Part shown: piece after piece, positions 18,132-27,344 of the stretch
Position numbering within the stretch: position 1 is the first letter of the stretch
How the letters are laid out: every line of letters begins with the position of its first letter
From: Sva-07 sp963828415
GTDB lineage: Bacteria; Actinomycetota; Acidimicrobiia; Acidimicrobiales; Ilumatobacteraceae
Assembly: GCA_963828415.1 (NCBI GenBank)
Contig: CAWHEI010000015.1
Coordinates: forward strand, 248,001-312,000
Direction: 5' to 3'
DNA: 64,000 nt
Notes under the pieces: model-generated
The model's input: the letters and a program-made list of their open reading frames with translations, nothing else
Databases searched by the model: none
What the model was told of the DNA's origin: nothing
Program-made: the position numbers and the translations under genes

Positions 18132-18872
18132 ATGAGCACGGCCGTTCTGCTGGTCGAGGACGACGACCGCATCAGCGAACCGTTGATCCGTGTTCTCCGA
18201 TCGGAAGGCTTCGAGGTCGAACACGTCGATGCAGGCCTTCCGGCGATCGCTTCCGTCGTCGCCGCATGCCCCGACCTCGTGCTGCTCGACCTGACGCTGC
18301 CCGACATCGACGGCCTCGACGTGTGCCGCAAGATCCGAGCGGTGCATCCAGAACTCCCGATCATCATGCTGACGGCTCGTGCCGAAGAGATGGACGTCAT
18401 CGTCGGACTCAATGCCGGCGCCGACGACTACGTTGCCAAGCCGTTCCGACTCGCCGAACTCGTGGCTCGGATCCGGGCCCGCTTGCGCGTGATCGAACAC
18501 TCGACAAGCTTCCGACAGACCGGACCGCTGACCGGGGCGGGCATCGAACTGCACACCGACGCCCGGCGGTGCTTCGTCACCGACACCCACGGCAGGCGCG
18601 GAGAGATCGAATTGACCACCAAGGAGTTCGATCTCCTCGAACTGCTGATGAGCCAGCCGGGCGTGACGCTGAAACGCGAGCAGATCATGAGCGAAGTGTG
18701 GGACGAGAACTGGTGGGGCTCGACGCGCACGCTCGACACACACACCTCGACGCTGCGTCGCAAGATCCTCGACGACAGCGATCCCCCGTCGAAGATCGTG
18801 ACCGTGCGCGGCGTCGGGTTCCGCTTCGACCCCGCTGCGGCTTCGATCAACCCACCGTCGTCGAGGAGCTGA
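18132..18872 (+). CDS. OmpR-family response regulator
   Basis: A 246-residue two-component regulator. The receiver (VLLVEDDDRISEPL, phospho-acceptor in DLVLLDLTLPDIDG, TARAEEMD, conserved Lys in YVAKPF) is followed by a winged-helix DNA-binding domain (ELTTKEFDLLELLMSQPG, TRTLDTHTSTLRRKI, TVRGVGFRF). I chose ATG 18132 (MSTAVLLVEDD), where the receiver begins; upstream in-frame codons give no homologous sequence. The histidine kinase starts 5 nt after its stop. Confidence 0.88.
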   Translation: MSTAVLLVEDDDRISEPLIRVLRSEGFEVEHVDAGLPAIASVVAACPDLVLLDLTLPDIDGLDVCRKIRAVHPELPIIMLTARAEEMDVIVGLNAGADDYVAKPFRLAELVARIRARLRVIEHSTSFRQTGPLTGAGIELHTDARRCFVTDTHGRRGEIELTTKEFDLLELLMSQPGVTLKREQIMSEVWDENWWGSTRTLDTHTSTLRRKILDDSDPPSKIVTVRGVGFRFDPAAASINPPSSRS

Positions 18873-18877
18873 ACGGC

Positions 18878-19870
18878 GTGCGCCGCCGCCTCGTCCTGTC
18901 GACGATTGCTGTGGTCGTCGTGGTGATCTTGGTGCTGACGATCCCGGTGCTGCTGATCGTGCGCGACGCCGAGGGCGGCGAACTGCCGGGCGACGTCGTG
19001 ACGCGACTTGCGGTGATCGCTCTCGCCGCCGTCGCCGCCGCTGCCTTGCTCGCCGGGGTGCAGGCGCGCCAGCTGGCGCGGCCGCTGGAGCGGCTGGCCC
19101 GCAGCGCCTCGCGTGTCGGCGACGGTGATTTCAGTGCAGCGGCTCCACCACCGTCGGGCATCGAGGAGATCGATGCGATCGCCCGATCGCTGCGGCTCAG
19201 CGCCAACCGGGTCGACCGGATGCTCGAATCCGAGCGCGGCTTCACCGCAGACGCCACGCATCAGCTCCGCACCGGCCTGACCGGCATTGCGATGCGCCTC
19301 GAACTCCTCGAACGGTCGAGCGACACCGACGTGTCCGCGGAGGCCGCCGCCGCACTGGCGCAGACCCACGAACTGAACACGACGCTCGACGAACTCCTGA
19401 GCGTCGCCCGCACCGGCAGCACGAAGGAGCGGACCGATCTCGTGCTGACGACACTGGTCGACCACCAGGTCGCCGACTGGCAACAGCGCTTCGCCGAGAA
19501 GCGACGCCAAGTGGTGGTGACCACCGGCGCAACCCAACACGTCATGGCCACGCCAGGGCTGATCGGACAGGTGTTGAACGTCCTGCTCGAGAACTCGCTA
19601 CGCCACGGCCGTGGCACGGTGGCGATCCTCGTGCAGGACACGAGCGTGACCATCGAGGACGAGGGTCCGGGCATTCCCGACGATCGTGTCGCCACGCTGT
19701 TCGACCGCCCGAGCGATCACCGAGCCGCGCACGGCCGTGGCCTTCCGCTCGCCCGGCGGCTCGCCGAGTCGGACGGCGGTCGCCTCGACCTCGTCCACTC
19801 GCGCCCGCCGGCCTTCCGCCTCACGCTCGTGCCGGCGGCGATTACAGCAGGGGTCAGACCCGCGATGTAA
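18878..19870 (+). CDS. Sensor histidine kinase, membrane-bound, minimal sensor loop
   Basis: The 330-residue kinase begins at GTG with GAGGAG about 10 nt upstream, inside the regulator's last codons. It has two membrane helices separated by only about 12 residues (RDAEGGELPGD), a HAMP-like segment (RQLARPLERLARSASRVGDGDFS), an H-box TADATHQLRTGLTG, an N-box LNVLLENSLRHG and a G-box DEGPGIPDD. The tiny external loop suggests sensing within or at the membrane. Its last ten residues (AITAGVRPAM) and TAA stop are encoded by a GATTACA-family repeat, so the natural C-terminus seems to have been replaced. Confidence 0.88.
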   Translation: MRRRLVLSTIAVVVVVILVLTIPVLLIVRDAEGGELPGDVVTRLAVIALAAVAAAALLAGVQARQLARPLERLARSASRVGDGDFSAAAPPPSGIEEIDAIARSLRLSANRVDRMLESERGFTADATHQLRTGLTGIAMRLELLERSSDTDVSAEAAAALAQTHELNTTLDELLSVARTGSTKERTDLVLTTLVDHQVADWQQRFAEKRRQVVVTTGATQHVMATPGLIGQVLNVLLENSLRHGRGTVAILVQDTSVTIEDEGPGIPDDRVATLFDRPSDHRAAHGRGLPLARRLAESDGGRLDLVHSRPPAFRLTLVPAAITAGVRPAM

Positions 19871-19910
19871 TCGGCGGCTGATTACATCGCGGGTCTGACC
19901 CCTGATGTAA

Positions 19911-19912
<2 letters not shown>
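19840..19912. repeat. Inverted pair of REP-like palindromes, GATTACA family, copies 2 and 3
   Basis: Copy 2 (19840-19872, one mismatch: GATTACAGC) and copy 3 (19880-19912, opposite orientation) are separated by 7 bp, so the whole locus can fold as one long hairpin. Copy 2 supplies the histidine-kinase TAA at 19868-19870. The clpB TGA (reverse complement of 19911-19913) overlaps the outer end of copy 3. The locus lies between convergent genes and could end transcription from both sides. Confidence 0.88.
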
Positions 19913-22403
<2,491 letters not shown>

Positions 22404-22429
22404 GACTTCCTTCTCTCGCGTTCAGAAAA

Positions 22430-22450
22430 CTTGAGTGTAAGTGTATCAGG
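22430..22450 (-). promoter_or_regulatory. Degenerate HAIR (HspR operator) upstream of clpB
   Basis: CTTGAGT (22430-22436) exactly matches one half of the HspR operator consensus CTTGAGT-N7-ACTCAAG. At the correct 7-nt distance TATCAGG (22444-22450) matches the other half at only 4 of 7 positions. It lies 27-47 nt upstream of the clpB ATG, where an operator would overlap the promoter. Confidence 0.55.
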
Positions 22451-22458
22451 AAATTGGG

Positions 22459-23340
22459 TTATCCACAGTGTGCGCGTAGCACGTCCGCCACCGCGTCGCT
22501 CGTCGTCACGAGATCCTTGTAGTCGCGAACGTCGGCGGGGAGTGAGTCGAGCGCCGCGGCGAGCCGGGCAGCCACCTCCACGGACGGTGCCGAGCGCAGG
22601 ATGGGGGTGACGTAGGTGCGGATCGTGAACAGCACGCAGCGAGTGACGGGGAACCGACGAAGGGTCTCCCGTTCGACGCGCAGGTACATCTGATCCGGCG
22701 CCGGCTCGCTGGGGCGGGGCGCCGCGGTGCCGTCGACAGGCGTGTACCAGTCGGGCGTGTCGAGCACTCCCCATCCGAGGCGCCAGAAGCTGCGCTCGGG
22801 CGTGAGCCGGTCGAAGAAGCTGTCGATCGGTGCCTCGAGTTGGTCGTTGAGCCGATCGACCGGTGCGTGTACACCGGCCATCGTCAGACCGAGCTTCGAA
22901 CGAAGGTCCCAGCGGTTCGGGAAACACACCGACCCGCCACCGAAGACGAGTTGTCCGTCGCGCTCGACGAGGAGCACGAGATCCTCCGGTACCAGCCGTG
23001 CCGCGGCATCGAGCGGGTGCAGCGTCGAGTCGAGTGCGGCCTCGCCGTAGGTTTCGGGCCACCGCTGACGCAGGTGGGTCACCAAGGCGTCCGCGACCTC
23101 GTGTGATTCGGGTTCGACGTTTTCGTCGAGCACGGCGAACACCGTGTCCGGGAACTGCTCCATCAGGCGCGGTTTCGCCTCGATCGCTGCATCGGCGTCG
23201 GGTCCGAGTTCGATCCAGTCGTGGAGGTCGAGGGGTCGCACGCCGAGACGCCATCGGAACGCATCGGGTCCAGCGGGCGCGGGGCCGTCCATGAACGGCA
23301 GATACGGAATCGGGTCGACCGTCGTCCCCACACGCTCCAT
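22459..23340 (-). CDS. DUF3445 family protein (heme-dependent oxidative N-demethylase-like)
   Basis: A 293-residue protein matching DUF3445 in its central block SVCFPNRWDLRSKLGLTMAGVHAPVDRLNDQL and in FFDRLTPERSFWRLGWGV. Some members of the family are described as heme-dependent oxidative N-demethylases; the activity here is inferred only. I chose ATG 23340: TAGCGT lies 7 nt upstream, and the longer frame to 23412 is encoded by a GATGAGC repeat. It sits upstream of clpB on the same strand, with 55 bp between. Confidence 0.72.
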   Translation of the reverse strand: MERVGTTVDPIPYLPFMDGPAPAGPDAFRWRLGVRPLDLHDWIELGPDADAAIEAKPRLMEQFPDTVFAVLDENVEPESHEVADALVTHLRQRWPETYGEAALDSTLHPLDAAARLVPEDLVLLVERDGQLVFGGGSVCFPNRWDLRSKLGLTMAGVHAPVDRLNDQLEAPIDSFFDRLTPERSFWRLGWGVLDTPDWYTPVDGTAAPRPSEPAPDQMYLRVERETLRRFPVTRCVLFTIRTYVTPILRSAPSVEVAARLAAALDSLPADVRDYKDLVTTSDAVADVLRAHCG

Positions 23341-23375
23341 GCTCCGAACGCTAACCGGCCTCCGAACGTCCAAGC

Positions 23376-23413
23376 GATGAGCGAACACGCCACGTCTGCG
23401 GGTCTCGCTCATC
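23376..23413. repeat. Dispersed palindromic repeat, GATGAGC family, copy 5
   Basis: GATGAGC (23376-23382) and GCTCATC (23407-23413) bound a 38-bp unit. It is followed by a second copy 61 bp on (start to start), the same period as the triplicate at 10825. Confidence 0.75.
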
Positions 23414-23436
23414 GCAGCCGGGTTGCACGACCTTGC

Positions 23437-23474
23437 GATGAGCCAACACGCCGTATCCGGTCGCTTCGCTCATC
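23437..23474. repeat. Dispersed palindromic repeat, GATGAGC family, copy 6
   Basis: GATGAGC (23437-23443) and GCTCATC (23468-23474), interior with CGTATCCGGTCGCTTC. It lies in the 177-bp gap between the divergent DUF3445 and luciferase-like genes, which otherwise holds only their presumed promoters. Confidence 0.78.
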
Positions 23475-23517
23475 GCTGGGGGTGCGCGGAGGTCGGCTGG
23501 CGGGGCATGCTGGGTCG

Positions 23518-24513
23518 GTGACGAACTCGATCCCGTTGTCGATCCTCGACCTGGCGATCATCGGCAAGGGACAGACCGCCGCCGATGCGTTCGCCAACAG
23601 CGTGGCACTCGCGCAGCGTGCCGAGGCCCGGGGCTACGAACGGGTCTGGTACGCGGAGCACCACAACATGGCGTCGATCGCATCGTCGGCCACGAGTGTG
23701 CTGATCGCCCACGTCGCCGCGCACACCTCCACCATCCGCCTCGGCGCCGGCGGCGTGATGCTGCCCAACCACTCGCCGCTCGTGATCGCCGAGCAGTTCG
23801 GCACGCTCGCCACACTGCACCCGGGTCGCATCGACCTCGGCCTCGGGCGGGCGCCGGGCAGCGACCAGAACACGATGCGGGCGATGCGACGCGATGCCCA
23901 GTCGTCCGACCGGTTCCCCGACGACGTGCTCGAGTTGCAGGGCTACCTGCGCGGCGAATCGACGATCCCCGGCGTGGTCGCAGTACCTGGCGCCGGCACC
24001 AACGTGCCGCTCTACATCCTCGGCTCGTCGCTGTTCGGCGCCCGGCTCGCCGCGATGCTCGGACTGCCGTACGCGTTCGCCTCGCACTTCGCGCCCGCCG
24101 CGCTCCTCGACGCGATCGCGATCTATCGGCGCGAGTTCCGACCGTCGGAGCAACTCGCCGAGCCGTACGCGATCGCGGGCGTGAACGTGATCGCCGCGGA
24201 CACCGACGACGCGGCGCAGGAGCAGTGGACGACCGTGCGCCGCTACCGCATCGCTCGGTTCGTGGCGCCCGGGCGCGATCTCTCCGACGACGAGGCCGAC
24301 GCGATCCTGGCGTCACCGCAGGGCCAGCAGATCGCCCAGATGATGCACTACTCCGCCGTCGGCACACCCGACCACGTCAAGGCCTACCTCGACGAGTTCG
24401 CGGCACTCGCCGGCGTCGACGAGTTGATCACCGCTCACTCGTCGCCGACGATCGACCAGCGCCTCCGCTCGGTCGACCTCGTCGCCGACGCCATGGACCC
24501 GGTCACCGTCTGA
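23518..24513 (+). CDS. LLM-class flavin-dependent oxidoreductase (luciferase-like)
   Basis: A 331-residue TIM-barrel monooxygenase of the bacterial luciferase superfamily. LSILDLAIIGKGQTAADAF at the N-terminus, RVWYAEHHNMASIASSATSVLIAHVA, and VIAEQFGTLATLHPGRIDLGLGRAPGSD are characteristic of the alkanal-monooxygenase-like subgroup that uses FMNH2; F420 use cannot be excluded in an actinobacterium. I chose GTG 23518; the longer frame reads through two repeats. The stop is followed 22 nt on by a 54-bp palindrome. Confidence 0.82.
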   Translation: MTNSIPLSILDLAIIGKGQTAADAFANSVALAQRAEARGYERVWYAEHHNMASIASSATSVLIAHVAAHTSTIRLGAGGVMLPNHSPLVIAEQFGTLATLHPGRIDLGLGRAPGSDQNTMRAMRRDAQSSDRFPDDVLELQGYLRGESTIPGVVAVPGAGTNVPLYILGSSLFGARLAAMLGLPYAFASHFAPAALLDAIAIYRREFRPSEQLAEPYAIAGVNVIAADTDDAAQEQWTTVRRYRIARFVAPGRDLSDDEADAILASPQGQQIAQMMHYSAVGTPDHVKAYLDEFAALAGVDELITAHSSPTIDQRLRSVDLVADAMDPVTV

Positions 24514-24534
24514 GCCAGCACCCGTTTGCGTTGC

Positions 24535-24588
24535 ACGTTTGGGTTGCAGTTTCGGTGACCCGGGTCACCGAAACTGCAACGCAAACGT
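24535..24588. terminator. Large near-perfect palindrome, candidate terminator
   Basis: The inner 38 bp (24543-24580) are a perfect palindrome centred on GACCCGGGTC. One mismatch (24542/24581) separates it from a further 7 paired bases on each side, giving a 54-bp hairpin. It lies between the stop of the luciferase-like gene and the BVMO fusion gene. No T-tract follows. Confidence 0.6.
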
Positions 24589-24671
24589 GATGGGTGGTGG
24601 GGTCGGTCCGGGTCGAAGCGGGCGATGCCGGGCGCGACACTGACGACCGGGTATCGATCGAAGGGGACGAG

Positions 24672-27257
24672 ATGACCGAGAGCAACACCGACGTCGACGT
24701 GGTGATCGTGGGGGCCGGGTTCGCCGGGATGTACGAGTTGGTGCGGATGCGGCGCGCCGGGTTCAGCGCCGTCGTGCTCGAGACGGCCGACGACGTCGGC
24801 GGCACCTGGTACTGGAACCGCTACCCGGGTGCCCGCTGCGACATCCTCTCGGTCGACTACTCCTACAGCTGGGACCCCGACCTCCAGCAGGAGTGGACCT
24901 GGTCGGAGCGTTATGCGGCCCAGCCCGAGATCCTCCGCTACGCCCAGTTCGTCGCCGACAAGCACGACCTGCGGCGCGACATCCGCTTCAACACCCGCGT
25001 CGAGTCCGCCGAGTGGAACGACGACACGAGCCGCTGGACGATCCACACCGACAACGGCGCCGACGTCACAGCGACGCACTACGTCATGGCCACCGGATGC
25101 CTGTCGATGCCGAAGGTCCCCGACATCGAGGGCACCGACCGCTTCGGCGGCGAGGTGTACTTCACCAGCACGTGGCCGCACGACGGCGTCGACTTCACCG
25201 GCAAGCGCGTCGCGGTGATCGGCACCGGGTCGTCGGCGGTGCAGTCGATCCCGCTGATCGCTGCCGAGGCCGAACAGCTCACCGTGTTCCAGCGCACGCC
25301 GAACTTCTCGATCCCGGCACGCAACGGCCCCATCTCCGACGAGCGCATGGCGGCCTTCCGCGCCGACCCCGATGCCTACCGTGCCGAGGCGCGGCTGTCG
25401 GCTGCCGGGGTTCCCCGCGAGACACCGTTGGAGGGAGCGCTGATGGTGTCCGACGAGGAGCGGGCCGCCCGCTACGAGGCGATGTGGGCGGCCGGCGAAC
25501 TCCTCGGTGTCACCGGCACGTTCAACGACACGCTCGCCAACGCCGACTCGAACGACACGCTGCGCCAGTTCATCCACGACAAGATCCGTTCCACGGTGAA
25601 CGATCCCGACGTCGCCGAGGCCCTGTGCCCGACGAACCACTACGTCGGTACCAAGCGGGCCTGTCTCGACACCAACTACTACGAGACCTACAACCTGCCG
25701 CACGTGCGTCTCGTCGACCTCCGCAAGGATCCGATCTCCACCATCACCGAGACCGGCATCGACACGGCCGACGAGTCCTTCGAGTTCGATGCGATCGTGT
25801 TCGCCACCGGCTTCGACGCGATGACCGGCGCGATCGTCGGCGTCGACATCACCGGCCGCAACGGCGTGACGCTGAAGGAGAAGTGGGCCGACGGTCCGGT
25901 CACCTACCTCGGCCTGATGACGTCGGGGTTCCCGAACCTGTACATGATCACCGGACCCGGCAGCCCGTCGGTGCTGTCGAACATGATGGTGTCGATCGAG
26001 CAGCACGTCGACTGGATCGCCGACGCGATGATCCACCTCCGCGACAACGATCTGGTCACGATCGAGCCGACCGAACTCGCCGAGACCCGGTGGGTGCAAC
26101 ACAGCAACGAGTTCGCCGACCTCACCCTGATGCCCACCGCGAACTCGTGGTACATGGGCGTGAACGTGCCCGGCAAGCCGCAGGTGTTCCTGCCCTACCC
26201 GGGCGGCGTCGGCCGCTATCGCAGCACCTGCGACGAGGTGGTCGAGCGCAGCTATCTCGGCTTCGCGCTCGACGGTCCTGGGGGCCGCAGGGTCAACGAC
26301 GGGATCATCCGCGAGCTGAAGCCCGATGTCCAGGTACTGCTCGAGACGATGGCCGAGCTGCAGTTGCCACCGCTGGAGACGATGGGGGTCGACGGTGCCC
26401 GCGCGTTCATGGAGGCGTCCGGCGCGATGATGCCGCCGGGACCCGACGTCGGCGAGATCGTCGACGGCACACTCCCCGGTGCCGACGGCGCGACCCTCGA
26501 GTACCGCCTCTACCGGCCCGCCACCGACGGCCCGCATCCGATCGCGGTGTACTTCCACGGCGGCGGCTGGGTGCTCGGCAGCGCCACGTCCGACGATCCG
26601 CTGTGCCGTCACCTGTGCGTCAACTCCAACTCGATCATCGTGTCCGTCAACTATCGCCATGCGCCCGAGGCGCGATTCCCGGCCGCTGCCGACGACGGCC
26701 TCGCCGCCGCGACCTGGATCGCCGACCACGCCACAGAACTCGGCGGGGTGTCGGGTCCGATCGCAGTCGCCGGATGGAGCGCCGGCGCGAACGTCGCTGC
26801 GGTCACCGCCCAGCAGGCGAAGCTCGCCGGCGGGCCGAGCATCTCGGGCCAGGTGCTGCTGTGCCCGGTCACCGACGGCACCACGGAACGTCCATCGCAC
26901 ACCGAGAACGCCGAGGGCTATGCACTGACGATGTCGGTGATGAACTGGTTCTGGGATCACTACTGCGACCCCGCCGACCGTTCCGATCCGAAGGCCTCGC
27001 CGCTCCTCGGCGACCTTGCAGGTCTCCCGCCCGCGCTCGTGATCACGTGCCAGTTCGACCCGCTGCGTGACGAGGGGGACGCCTATGCCGGGGCACTCGC
27101 CGACGCCGGTGTCGAAGTCGAGCACCTGCAGTGTGCCGGCCAGACCCACACGGCCATCCCCGCCGTCGATGCGATGGTGACCTCCGAGTACGCCCGTGAG
27201 GCGATGGCCAACGCGCTCCGGTCGTTCTCCGGCGTCAACATCATGTCGGGGGGCTGA
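24672..27257 (+). CDS. Baeyer-Villiger monooxygenase fused to an alpha/beta hydrolase
   Basis: An 861-residue two-enzyme fusion. Residues 1 to about 540 are a class B flavin monooxygenase: FAD motif GAGFAG at 14-19, NADPH motif GTGSSA near 182, and ATGFDAMTGA. Residues about 600-861 are a hormone-sensitive-lipase type hydrolase: oxyanion HGGGW 629-633, Ser703 in GWSAG, Asp796 in CQFDPLRDEG and His826 in QTHTA. Together they could turn a ketone into an ester and then cleave it. The BVMO fingerprint FxGxxxHxxxWP reads FGGEVYFTSTWP, so its His is Phe164, which may change activity. AAGGGG precedes ATG 24672; the upstream frame is non-homologous. Confidence 0.88.
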   Translation: MTESNTDVDVVIVGAGFAGMYELVRMRRAGFSAVVLETADDVGGTWYWNRYPGARCDILSVDYSYSWDPDLQQEWTWSERYAAQPEILRYAQFVADKHDLRRDIRFNTRVESAEWNDDTSRWTIHTDNGADVTATHYVMATGCLSMPKVPDIEGTDRFGGEVYFTSTWPHDGVDFTGKRVAVIGTGSSAVQSIPLIAAEAEQLTVFQRTPNFSIPARNGPISDERMAAFRADPDAYRAEARLSAAGVPRETPLEGALMVSDEERAARYEAMWAAGELLGVTGTFNDTLANADSNDTLRQFIHDKIRSTVNDPDVAEALCPTNHYVGTKRACLDTNYYETYNLPHVRLVDLRKDPISTITETGIDTADESFEFDAIVFATGFDAMTGAIVGVDITGRNGVTLKEKWADGPVTYLGLMTSGFPNLYMITGPGSPSVLSNMMVSIEQHVDWIADAMIHLRDNDLVTIEPTELAETRWVQHSNEFADLTLMPTANSWYMGVNVPGKPQVFLPYPGGVGRYRSTCDEVVERSYLGFALDGPGGRRVNDGIIRELKPDVQVLLETMAELQLPPLETMGVDGARAFMEASGAMMPPGPDVGEIVDGTLPGADGATLEYRLYRPATDGPHPIAVYFHGGGWVLGSATSDDPLCRHLCVNSNSIIVSVNYRHAPEARFPAAADDGLAAATWIADHATELGGVSGPIAVAGWSAGANVAAVTAQQAKLAGGPSISGQVLLCPVTDGTTERPSHTENAEGYALTMSVMNWFWDHYCDPADRSDPKASPLLGDLAGLPPALVITCQFDPLRDEGDAYAGALADAGVEVEHLQCAGQTHTAIPAVDAMVTSEYAREAMANALRSFSGVNIMSGG

Positions 27258-27278
27258 CCCCAGGCGTGATCGAGCGCC

Positions 27279-27307
27279 GTACACGATGCGCCTGGCACAT
27301 CGTGTAC
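27279..27307. terminator. Hairpin between BVMO fusion and SNF2 genes
   Basis: GTACACGATG (27279-27288) and CATCGTGTAC (27298-27307) are perfect 10-bp arms with a 9-nt loop, 21 nt after the fusion gene's stop. GTACACGATGCGCC also occurs at the start of the gap after 10756, suggesting another small dispersed palindrome. Confidence 0.5.
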
Positions 27308-27331
27308 GTCAACTCGGTGACAGGCCCTCGG

Positions 27332-27337
27332 TAGCGT
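27332..27337 (+). promoter_or_regulatory. TAGCGT -10 box, leaderless start of SNF2 gene
   Basis: TAGCGT lies 7 nt before ATG 27345, with no Shine-Dalgarno between. The same TAGCGT is placed similarly at 14901 (HisD-like) and, on the other strand, at 23348-23353 (DUF3445). Confidence 0.45.
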
Positions 27338-27344
27338 CGTGGGG

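Noticed and set aside
23340..23412. N-terminal extension of the DUF3445 protein to 23412
   Set aside because: The additional 24 residues are encoded by a dispersed GATGAGC repeat, and a TAGCGT box fits the ATG at 23340.
24435..27284. Open frame of about 950 codons antisense to the BVMO-hydrolase fusion
   Set aside because: It is a Gly/Val/Arg/His-rich shadow without motifs; the sense strand has complete catalytic motifs in both domains.
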